Source: Acidobacteriaceae bacterium
GTDB lineage: Bacteria; Acidobacteriota; Terriglobia; Terriglobales; Acidobacteriaceae
DNA: 5,691 bases
Direction: 5' to 3'
Assembly: GCA_030049955.1 (NCBI GenBank)
Contig: JASIJX010000185.1
Coordinates: 1 to 5,691 of the forward strand
Shown here: piece after piece, positions 1-4,745 of the stretch
Layout: each line of letters starts with the position of its first letter
Numbering within the stretch: the stretch's first letter is position 1
Position numbers and translations under genes: made by a program
The notes under the pieces: generated by a model
The model's database searches: none
What the model saw: the letters and a program-made list of their open reading frames with translations, nothing else
Told to the model about the DNA's origin: nothing

Positions 1-639
1 GGCCGCGCCGACGCCCAGGGCCGCCACAAAAAGCAAACCGGCGGCCACGGCCAGTTCGGCGACTGCAAAATCAAAATGGAGCCGCTCACCCGCGGCGGCG
101 GCTTCGAGTTCGTCAACGATATCTTCGGCGGCGCCATCCCCAGGGGCTTCATCCCCGCCGTCGAAAAGGGCATCGTCGAGTCAGCCGCACGAGGCTATCT
201 CGCCGGCTATCCCGTGGTCGACTTCAAAGTCACTCTCTACGACGGCAGCTACCACGACGTCGACTCAAACGAGCTCTCCTTCAAAATGGCCGGGCGAATT
301 GCATTTAGAAAATGTATGGAGCAAGCCAAGCCCTGCCTGCTCGAGCCCATCATGAAAGTCGAAATCGAAGCCCCCGACGACTTCGCCGGAACACTAATGG
401 GCGACCTCAACTCCCGCCGCGGCCGCGTCCAGGGCATGGACACCAAAGGCCGCACAACAGTCATCACCGCCGAAGTCCCCATGTCCGAAATGCTGACCTA
501 CGGAACTCAACTTACATCCATGACGCAAGGCAAAGGCAGCTACCACATGGAAGTCGACCACTACGACATCGTCCCGCAACCAGTAGCCGAAAAAATCCTA
601 GCCAACGCCAAGCGCCCAGTAGAGGAAGAAGAAGAATAA
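1..639 (+). CDS. fusA: Elongation factor G, C-terminal part (5' end outside window)
   Basis: This is the C-terminal 212 residues of a ribosomal translocase GTPase of the EF-G family; the reading frame is open from base 1, so the gene starts upstream. The GTPase domain is not in the window. Domain IV is recognised by KKQTGGHGQFGDC near the left edge, then FEFVNDIFGGAIP, LAGYPVVDFKVTL and the tip loop GSYHDVDSNE. Domain V follows with LLEPIMKVE, GDLNSRRGRVQGM, VPMSEMLTYGTQL and TQGKGSYHMEVDHYD. The protein ends in an acidic tail (VEEEEE) and a TAA stop. The FGDC wording and the Met in SEMLTYG resemble the EF-G-like/EF-G2 paralogue group more than the canonical E. coli protein (GQYGHV, EMFGYAT), so it may be a second EF-G copy; that is an inference. 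Codons are strongly C-ending. A decayed hairpin repeat begins 11 bases after the stop, and no classical terminator is visible. Confidence 0.95.
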   Translation, partial: GRADAQGRHKKQTGGHGQFGDCKIKMEPLTRGGGFEFVNDIFGGAIPRGFIPAVEKGIVESAARGYLAGYPVVDFKVTLYDGSYHDVDSNELSFKMAGRIAFRKCMEQAKPCLLEPIMKVEIEAPDDFAGTLMGDLNSRRGRVQGMDTKGRTTVITAEVPMSEMLTYGTQLTSMTQGKGSYHMEVDHYDIVPQPVAEKILANAKRPVEEEEE

Positions 640-650
640 GTCGACGCATT

Positions 651-689
651 CTGGGTGCCCATTAGTATGGACGACCCACCGAGCACAAA
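651..689 (+). repeat. Decayed REP-like element (R0)
   Basis: The segment opens with CTGGGTGCCCA, almost the same as the first eleven bases of the 59-bp repeats downstream, and closes with CCACC then GAGCACAAA, close to their GAGCACGAAC end. The central hairpin is missing or scrambled. It is best read as a degraded or internally deleted copy of the same repeat. Confidence 0.4.
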
Positions 690-696
690 TCTGGGT

Positions 697-743
697 ATTC
701 ACCCAAACACAAACCCGGGATTCCCACCCAAACACAAACCCGG
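697..743 (+). repeat. Tandem duplication of a 23/24-bp unit
   Basis: Two adjacent units, 697-719 and 720-743, share ACCCAAACACAAACCCGG and differ mainly by one inserted C near the start. The second unit runs straight into the first full hairpin repeat. The unit resembles the repeat's leading edge only loosely, so it may be a local duplication at the edge of the repeat array rather than another repeat copy. Confidence 0.65.
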
Positions 744-798
744 ATGCCCCACCCTCGCCGCGTCTTTGTTTTTGCGGCTAGGGTGAGCCAGCACGAAC
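740..798 (+). repeat. REP-like hairpin repeat, copy R1 (59 bp, divergent)
   Basis: This imperfect palindrome has left arm 750-761 (CACCCT, C, GCCGC) and right arm 774-785 (GCGGC, T, AGGGTG), one C/T mismatch, and a 12-base T-rich loop. It ends in GCACGAAC like the other copies. By hand alignment it matches R2 at 49 of 59 positions and R3 at 50 of 59. The inner stem GCCGC/GCGGC differs from GCGAC/GTCGC of R2 and R3 at two positions on each side, with pairing kept. Confidence 0.8.
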
Positions 799-834
799 CC
801 ATCAGCCTCACAGAATCGATCGGCAACATCGAAT

Positions 835-893
835 CTGGGTGCCCCACCCTCGCGACGTTTTTGTTCTTGTCGCTAGGGTGGGCGAGCACGAAC
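835..893 (+). repeat. REP-like hairpin repeat, copy R2 (59 bp), upstream of the transposase
   Basis: The stem is CCCACCCT (843-850) with AGGGTGGG (875-882), a C/T mismatch, then GCGAC (852-856) with GTCGC (869-873), around a 12-base T-rich loop. GTGC (839-842) can also pair with GCAC (886-889) across a three-base bulge. It matches R3 at 55 of 59 positions in the same orientation and ends 44 bases before the transposase start. REP-associated transposases are normally flanked by the repeats they act on, which fits this position. Confidence 0.85.
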
Positions 894-937
894 TCGTCTT
901 GTCTTTTCCACTAAACCAGCCGTACACTCCTCCCAGC

Positions 938-1465
938 GTGCCCTCCAACCTCAAGCGGTTTCAGCAAACAAGGGAGTCTCATTTCCTGACCTTCAGTTGC
1001 CACGGCCGAGAACCGTACCTCGGCAGCCCCGCAAGCCGCGATCGATTCGAGCGAGTATTGGAGGAAATCAGAAGGCGCTATGTCTTCCACGTCTTCGGTT
1101 ACGTAGTCATGCCGGAGCACGTGCATTTGCTGGTCTCCCAACCGAAACGCAGCACCCTCGCAGTAGCCGTCCAGGCCCTCAAGACCTCAGTCTCCAAACA
1201 ATCGCGGCAACGCCCATTCTGGCTGCCGCGCTACTACGACTTCAATCTCTTCACCAGCGCCAAGCGCACCGAAAAGCTGCGTTACATGCATAGGAATCCA
1301 GTCGCGCGAGGACTGGCAGCCCGCCCGGAAGATTGGCGCTGGTCAAGCTTCCGCCATTACCTCACAGGGGAGGCCGGCGCAGTCGAGATCGAGTCAACGT
1401 GGACAGCGGGAAAACGCGCCGGACTCAAGCTACCCGAGAGCATGCCACCTCTAAGGTCAAAATAA
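938..1465 (+). CDS. REP-associated tyrosine transposase (RAYT, Y1/HUH family)
   Basis: This 175-residue protein belongs to the Y1 (IS200-like) transposase superfamily, RAYT branch; such enzymes cut and join single-stranded DNA at REP hairpins through a tyrosine-DNA intermediate. Visible motifs are the HUH metal site H61-V-H63 in GYVVMPEHVHLLV, FWLPRYYD at 94-101, and the catalytic-tyrosine helix KLRYMHRNPVARGL, where Y116 is the expected nucleophile by comparison with IS608 TnpA. DWRWSSFRHY at 132-141 is the typical RAYT C-terminal signature. I chose the GTG at 938 because VPSNLKRFQQ matches the usual family start (MP..LKRFQQ). The frame stays open back to a GTG at 839, but that extension would translate the R2 hairpin. 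No good Shine-Dalgarno is visible. The protein looks intact. It lies between R2 and R3, lacks IS-style terminal inverted repeats, and is probably a single-copy domesticated enzyme that moves the repeats rather than itself. Confidence 0.93.
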   Translation: MPSNLKRFQQTRESHFLTFSCHGREPYLGSPASRDRFERVLEEIRRRYVFHVFGYVVMPEHVHLLVSQPKRSTLAVAVQALKTSVSKQSRQRPFWLPRYYDFNLFTSAKRTEKLRYMHRNPVARGLAARPEDWRWSSFRHYLTGEAGAVEIESTWTAGKRAGLKLPESMPPLRSK

Positions 1466-1480
1466 TTCGTGGATACCCGC

Positions 1481-1500
1481 GGGCACCCCAACCTCGCCAC
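1481..1500 (+). repeat. Degenerate left half of the REP-like repeat
   Basis: This stretch, GGGCACCCCAACCTCGCCAC, matches the repeat's left arm (GGGTGCCCCACCCTCGCGAC) at 16 of 20 positions, but no right arm follows. It lies between the transposase stop and R3 and looks like the remnant of a truncated copy. Confidence 0.45.
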
Positions 1501-1506
1501 AAAAAT

Positions 1507-1565
1507 CTGGGTGCCCCACCCTCGCGACGTCTTTGTTTTTGTCGCTAGGGTGGGAAAGCACGAAC
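1507..1565 (+). repeat. REP-like hairpin repeat, copy R3 (59 bp), downstream of the transposase
   Basis: Left arm CCCACCCT (1515-1522), C, GCGAC (1524-1528); loop 1529-1540; right arm GTCGC (1541-1545), T, AGGGTGGG (1547-1554). GTGC (1511-1514) can pair with GCAC (1558-1561). It is in the same orientation as R2, differs from it by two loop bases and two bases in the bulge, and begins 41 bases after the transposase stop. No T-run follows, so it is not an ordinary terminator, though the hairpin may still affect RNA ends. Confidence 0.85.
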
Positions 1566-1573
1566 ACCAACCA

Positions 1574-1602
1574 AAGACACTGCGAGGTTGAGCCTGGATA
1601 AT
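1574..1602 (+). promoter_or_regulatory. Candidate sigma-70-type promoter of the nuclease-helicase gene
   Basis: AAGACA (1574-1579) keeps GACA of the -35 consensus. After a 17-base spacer comes GATAAT (1597-1602), five of six matches to TATAAT. This predicts a transcript start near 1609 and a leader of about 60 bases. It lies just after R3, so the helicase gene would have its own promoter. The evidence is pattern matching only. Confidence 0.35.
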
Positions 1603-1656
1603 AAACAGTCCTGGGAGCGTGAGTTATGTTATCTACAGCCTCATCTACATTCTCGC

Positions 1657-1660
1657 GGAG
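1657..1660 (+). promoter_or_regulatory. Ribosome binding site supporting the TTG start at 1669
   Basis: GGAG lies eight bases before TTG at 1669. An in-frame TAG at 1663-1665 closes the frame upstream, so TTG is the first possible start, and the following residues (ASFFRSSVSDFL) resemble the usual N-terminus of this family. Confidence 0.55.
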
Positions 1661-1668
1661 CCTAGGGC

Positions 1669-3672
1669 TTGGCCTCTTTCTTTCGATCGAGTGTTTCGGA
1701 TTTCCTTGCGATTTCTGAGGGAGAACTTCTCTCACGCCTCTCAATCGGATACGCCGGTCGAGGATATACAAGCCAATACTCCGATCAAACTCTCACATGG
1801 GAACGAGATATCCGCAGCCTCAGAGCGGCACTTGCCGAATGTATCGCACACGATCCCAATGCGAACGAGTGGGGTATCCTTCTCGAATTTTCAGTACCTC
1901 GCAAAGAGGTTCGAATTGACGCAGTGCTTCTGATCCGCGGCGAGATCGTCATTCTTGAAGCGAAGTCTGGAATAGCCTTTCTGCAGGCGCGACGACAACT
2001 TGAAGAATACGCACTGCTGCTGCATTACTTTCATAAAGGGTCTGCCGATCGAAAGATTATTCCGGTTATCGTGTCCCCAGAAGCTGGCGAGCCGGATCTC
2101 GATGCGCTCAGCCAATTTGAGATGTTTTCGCAACTCGCCACGTTTTGGGTGAATGATGTTGTTCTAACTTCATGGGGGTTTCTGCCGAGAGTATTGGAGG
2201 CGGTCGCAAAGCGTGATTGCGGTGACCAAGTCGACCCGGACAGCTGGGACCAGAGTCCCTATCATCCCGTACCGAGCATCATTGAAGCAGCAATCGCTTT
2301 GCGAAGCGGTTTGTCGATCCGTGACATCGCACAGTGCGAAGCATCCGAGCATGAGATCGGAATGGTCCGGGAGACGATTCAGGCTTATGTGGACCAGGCG
2401 CGTTCGAACCGACAACACATCATTTGCTTTTTAACGGGCGTACCTGGCTCAGGAAAGACGCTCGTGGGCTTGGGCCTCGCTCATTCTCATGAAAATCAAC
2501 AGAACGCAATCCATTTCATGAGCGGTAATGGACCGCTGGTCAAAGTACTCCAGCATTTGTTCACTCAAGAAAGTAGAAATAGAGGGGCAAACGCCGCTAA
2601 TGCACGCATCGAAGCGAGAACTCTGATTGAAAATGTCCACGTGTTTGCTCGTTATCACATGGACGATAACCAACGGGAGCCTTCCAACCATGCCATCATC
2701 TTCGACGAGGCGCAACGTGCGTGGAATCGCGCTCAGAACAAGAAGAAATTCAACCGCGATTATTCTGAGCCGGAGATGCTTCTGGGAATTATGGAACGTC
2801 ACCAAAATTGGGCGGCTATCATCGCATTAGTGGGCGGTGGACAGGAAATTAATGACGGCGAAGCCGGACTCGAGGAGTGGGGCAGAGCGCTGGCAGAACG
2901 GTCCACGCCCTGGAAAGTAATCGCTTCTCCCGAAGTGCTTGAAGGCGGCCCGTCAACAGCAGGACAGCGGTTGTTTGGCTCACACTCTGCAAAGTTCGAA
3001 GTAACAACGAACCCCGCTCTGCATTTACGTACCTCAAATCGTAGCCTGCGCGCAGAAAACTTAGCCTCGTGGGTCAACTACGTTTTGGACGGAGATGCAG
3101 AAAGTGCTGCCGCCCTCAAAATTTCCGAAAAATTCCCGCTCTTCCTCTCGCGAGACCTGAATGAGACGCGTACTAAATTGCGCCAGCAAGCGATTGGCCA
3201 AGCGCGGTACGGCCTCGTTGGTTCCGCTGGTGCAGCACGCCTTAGAGCCGTTGGGTTAGAGCCCAGTTCGACATTCCATGCGGATTACCCATGGGAGCAC
3301 TGGTACCTGGCACCAGAATCAGACCTACGTTCCAGCTTTTGCTGCGAAGTCTTCGCTACAGAATTTGAAATTCAGGGGCTCGAACTCGACTGGATCGGTC
3401 TGTGCTGGGGTGGCGACTGCATCTGGGATGATGTCCGTGGATGGCAACTGAGAAAATTGCTCTCGGGGCCGAATAATCGCTGGGTTTCCATCAAGAATGA
3501 GGATAGGCGAAAGTTCCGGAAGAATGCATATCGTGTTCTGTTGACGCGTGCACGTCAAGGTCTCATCATCTTTGTTCCACAGGGCAACCCCAACGATGCG
3601 ACAAACCGCCCCACGGAGTTCGATTCCACAGCTCAATTCCTAATTGGCTGCGGCGTGGTCCCGATCTCTTAG
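1669..3672 (+). CDS. PD-(D/E)XK nuclease-like / DUF2075 helicase fusion protein
   Basis: This 667-residue cytoplasmic protein joins a nuclease-like domain to a DUF2075 (COG3410) ATPase/helicase. In the N-terminal domain E73, D84 (RIDAVLLI), E97-A-K99 (VILEAKSG) and the downstream Q110LEEY114 match the D...ExK plus QxxxY pattern of PD-(D/E)XK nucleases. The helicase part has Walker A GVPGSGKT (257-264), a motif Ia-like SGNGPLVKVL (285-294), Walker B IIFDEAQRAW (343-352), motif III-like GGGQEINDGEAGLEEW (389-404), FEIQGLELDWIGLCWGG (566-582) and motif VI NAYRVLLTRARQGLIIFVP (619-637). All expected motifs are present with no frameshift, so it should be active. It starts at TTG. GC is lower than in its neighbours: three hand-counted 60-base lines gave 43-52%, against 63% in a right-hand line, which suggests horizontal transfer. 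COG3410 proteins relate to Schlafen-type helicases and often occur among defence genes; a role in cleaving or unwinding foreign nucleic acid is an inference. The substrate (DNA or RNA) is not evident. Confidence 0.9.
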   Translation: MASFFRSSVSDFLAISEGELLSRLSIGYAGRGYTSQYSDQTLTWERDIRSLRAALAECIAHDPNANEWGILLEFSVPRKEVRIDAVLLIRGEIVILEAKSGIAFLQARRQLEEYALLLHYFHKGSADRKIIPVIVSPEAGEPDLDALSQFEMFSQLATFWVNDVVLTSWGFLPRVLEAVAKRDCGDQVDPDSWDQSPYHPVPSIIEAAIALRSGLSIRDIAQCEASEHEIGMVRETIQAYVDQARSNRQHIICFLTGVPGSGKTLVGLGLAHSHENQQNAIHFMSGNGPLVKVLQHLFTQESRNRGANAANARIEARTLIENVHVFARYHMDDNQREPSNHAIIFDEAQRAWNRAQNKKKFNRDYSEPEMLLGIMERHQNWAAIIALVGGGQEINDGEAGLEEWGRALAERSTPWKVIASPEVLEGGPSTAGQRLFGSHSAKFEVTTNPALHLRTSNRSLRAENLASWVNYVLDGDAESAAALKISEKFPLFLSRDLNETRTKLRQQAIGQARYGLVGSAGAARLRAVGLEPSSTFHADYPWEHWYLAPESDLRSSFCCEVFATEFEIQGLELDWIGLCWGGDCIWDDVRGWQLRKLLSGPNNRWVSIKNEDRRKFRKNAYRVLLTRARQGLIIFVPQGNPNDATNRPTEFDSTAQFLIGCGVVPIS

Positions 3673-4079
3673 GACAACCTCAGCCCCTCCAAATACTCCC
3701 CCGGCCCAATCACCGTCACGCCATTCCGCGCACTTGCAGGAAAATGCTTCAAATTCCCGGTAACCAGCCACGCGCCTGAAGCTTTGGCGAGCGCCAAGAA
3801 AATGGAGTCCTTCGGATCGGGAAGAGCGTGCGGCCACGAAGCAGGATCGGGAAGCTGCAAGCTCGACTCGATCAGATATTCGAGCCAGTCCGGTGGAAAC
3901 TCATAGCGGTCGAATTTTTGCCGCGAAGTTACCTCAATGTATTCCGCGATCACCGACCGGCAGGTCGCGAGTCGTATCTTCTCGGCCAGGACCCACTCCG
4001 CCACCAGCCGCGCAGGCACGCCGCTACGATTCAATCCAGCGGAAACAATCACATTGGTATCGAACACGGCGAGCCGCAT
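3669..4079 (-). CDS. PIN-domain toxin (COG1569/PIN_3 type) of a toxin-antitoxin pair
   Basis: This is a 136-residue PIN-domain ribonuclease of the COG1569 'putative toxin component' group. PIN toxins cleave RNA using Mg2+ bound by clustered acidic residues. Visible candidates are D7 in VFDTNVIVSA, E46 in SVIAEY, and D88/D91 in LPDPKDSIFLALA. The last conserved position is TGNLKHFP (108-114 with N109), where other PIN families often have TGD; Asn is common in this group. The ATG shares its A with the TGA of the antitoxin (TGATG), which points to translational coupling. No separate promoter is seen. Its TAA stop overlaps the TAG of the convergent helicase gene by four bases (3669-3672), leaving no space for a terminator between them. 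It appears complete. The target RNA cannot be predicted. Confidence 0.9.
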   Translation of the reverse strand: MRLAVFDTNVIVSAGLNRSGVPARLVAEWVLAEKIRLATCRSVIAEYIEVTSRQKFDRYEFPPDWLEYLIESSLQLPDPASWPHALPDPKDSIFLALAKASGAWLVTGNLKHFPASARNGVTVIGPGEYLEGLRLS

Positions 4080-4372
4080 CAGGCGCTTTTCTTCTTCCTC
4101 TCATCGCGCTCAGCGCGAGCCGCCTGAATCTCCTGCTCGATCTCTTCCTCAGTGATCGGATACTTCTCCGCAAGCCGCCAGCTTTCCCGCAAACTCGCCC
4201 GTGCAATCGCCCGCCGCAGGTCCGCCTCTTCGGCAGCGATATCGCCCATCACCGGAACCAGAAAATACGCCGGTCCACTCTGCCCGGCGAGCAGCACTGT
4301 CTCGCCCCTGGGCACATCTTTCAGCGCCTTCGCGCCCCGCGTCCTGAACTCCCGCAACGAAACCTGCCGCAT
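4079..4372 (-). CDS. Phd/VapB-like antitoxin
   Basis: This 97-residue protein is the likely partner that binds and inhibits the PIN toxin and represses the operon. The N-terminal part (MRQVSLREFRTRGAKALKD, then GETVLLAGQSGPAYFLVPV) fits the short sheet-helix DNA-binding domain of Phd/YefM-type antitoxins. The C-terminal half is charged and helical (AEEADLRRAIARASL, ITEEEIEQEIQAARAERDE), as expected for a toxin-binding tail, and ends in lysines. I chose ATG at 4372 because AGGAG lies eight bases before it on the minus strand and the family pattern begins there. The frame is open to an upstream ATG at 4402 and a TTG at 4420, but those would put the first codons inside the palindrome and promoter. 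Antitoxin-first order and a one-base overlap with the toxin are typical of such operons. Confidence 0.85.
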   Translation of the reverse strand: MRQVSLREFRTRGAKALKDVPRGETVLLAGQSGPAYFLVPVMGDIAAEEADLRRAIARASLRESWRLAEKYPITEEEIEQEIQAARAERDERKKKSA

Positions 4373-4380
4373 AATGCCGT

Positions 4381-4385
4381 CTCCT
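4381..4385 (-). promoter_or_regulatory. Ribosome binding site fixing the antitoxin start
   Basis: On the minus strand this reads AGGAG, eight bases before ATG at 4372. It is the strongest Shine-Dalgarno match in the operon and argues against the upstream in-frame starts. Confidence 0.7.
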
Positions 4386-4391
4386 GTATCC

Positions 4392-4430
4392 AGTGTAGCC
4401 ATTTTGGCTACGGTAAACAAAGCTTTTCAA
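4392..4430 (-). promoter_or_regulatory. Candidate promoter of the toxin-antitoxin operon
   Basis: Two overlapping minus-strand arrangements are possible. TTGTTT (4420-4415) with TACACT (4397-4392) has a 17-base spacer. TTGAAA (4430-4425) with CAAAAT (4406-4401) has an 18-base spacer and gives a longer leader. In both, the 17-bp palindrome lies across the spacer or -10 region, the expected place for an autorepressor site. Sequence alone does not decide between them. Confidence 0.35.
4395..4411. promoter_or_regulatory. 17-bp palindrome, likely antitoxin operator
   Basis: GTAGCCA, TTT, TGGCTAC: seven-base perfect arms around a three-base spacer, ending 22 bases before the antitoxin ATG and overlapping the candidate promoter. 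Toxin-antitoxin operons are usually repressed by the antitoxin or the complex binding such a palindrome. Binding itself is inferred. Confidence 0.6.
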
Positions 4431-4455
4431 ACATTGCAGGGAATTTAGCCCGAAC

Positions 4456-4472
4456 CTGCCACAATCTGGCAG
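4456..4472. repeat. Inverted repeat with a TGGC core like the operator
   Basis: CTGCCA, CAATC, TGGCAG: six-base perfect arms and a five-base spacer. It shares the GCCA...TGGC core with the operator at 4395-4411 but has a different spacing. It could be a second regulator site or chance. Confidence 0.35.
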
Positions 4473-4532
4473 ATGGTGCCGACAGAGCAATTGCTGTAAG
4501 CCCGGAAGATGGTCGGCGCCCACGGTCTGAGC

Positions 4533-4554
4533 GAGCTCGCCCCCGGGCAAGCTC
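4533..4554. repeat. GC-rich inverted repeat
   Basis: GAGCTCGCCC (4533-4542) and GGGCAAGCTC (4545-4554) pair at nine of ten positions around a two-base spacer. No T-run follows on either strand, so it does not look like an intrinsic terminator. Confidence 0.4.
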
Positions 4555-4587
4555 CTGCATTTCGAGACTTTGGACCTTAAGCCGTTG

Positions 4588-4621
4588 AAAAAAAAATAGA
4601 TAGGGCAGAAATCAGCCCATC
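4588..4621 (-). terminator. Probable intrinsic terminator of the membrane-protein operon
   Basis: Read on the minus strand, GATGGGC pairs with GCCCTATC (one bulged T) around an eight-base loop. The stem is followed by TA and then nine T. It lies about 125 bases after the stop of the last gene of the right-hand operon. The stem is short, so termination may be only partial. Confidence 0.45.
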
Positions 4622-4658
4622 AACTTACTGCAAACAATAGACTTACGAGCTCAACCCA

Positions 4659-4701
4659 GGGGAGGGGGGATTGGGGTGGGGAGGGGGAGTACAAACGGGG
4701 G
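4659..4701 (+). other. Potential G-quadruplex (six G-runs of four or more)
   Basis: G-runs lie at 4659-4662, 4664-4669, 4673-4676, 4678-4681, 4683-4687 and 4697-4701. The first five are separated by loops of only one to three bases, a very favourable pattern for a four-tetrad quadruplex. The G-rich strand is the template strand for the minus-strand operon that ends at 4746, so it could hinder polymerase there. Folding is inferred. Such runs also attract sequencing and assembly errors. Confidence 0.6.
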
Positions 4702-4745
4702 AAAGTTGAAATTTCGAGCGGGTCAGCCGTTGGCGAGTCTGAGTA

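Larger units (their letters stand above)
4421..4745. other. Gene-free stretch between the toxin-antitoxin operon and the membrane-protein operon
   Basis: I see no credible coding region here on either strand; open frames crossing it are shadows of neighbouring genes, with arginine/proline-rich products. It holds inverted repeats at 4456-4472 and 4533-4554, a probable minus-strand terminator at 4588-4621 and a G-tract cluster at 4659-4701. GC falls around the A-run and rises sharply at the G-tracts. No tRNA or riboswitch fold was recognised. Confidence 0.6.

Noticed and set aside
662..889. Minus-strand open frame containing the peptide HPSDKNKNVARVGHP
   Set aside because: The peptide is only the translation of the hairpin repeats and recurs at R3 in another minus-strand frame (1457-1771); both are spurious.
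651..893. CRISPR-like array made of the repeated hairpins
   Set aside because: Only a few copies occur, spacing is irregular, copies are divergent, no cas gene is present, and the same repeat recurs downstream of a RAYT gene, which explains it better.
839..937. N-terminal extension of the transposase from GTG at 839
   Set aside because: The extra 33 codons would translate the R2 hairpin and have no family match; the conserved N-terminus begins at the GTG at 938.
1507..1565. R3 as a rho-independent terminator for the transposase
   Set aside because: The stem is strong but no T-run follows it, and its near-identical copy R2 lies upstream of the gene.
1619..1933. Plus-strand open frame overlapping the start of the helicase gene
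   Set aside because: It is a shadow in another frame of the well-supported nuclease domain and has no recognisable family features.
4373..4420. Upstream starts for the antitoxin (ATG 4402, TTG 4420)
   Set aside because: They would place coding sequence within the palindrome and promoter, and the strong AGGAG is spaced for ATG at 4372.
3893..4588. 231-codon plus-strand open frame opposite the toxin-antitoxin genes
   Set aside because: The product is an arginine/proline/serine-rich shadow of two clear minus-strand genes, a common artefact in GC-rich DNA.
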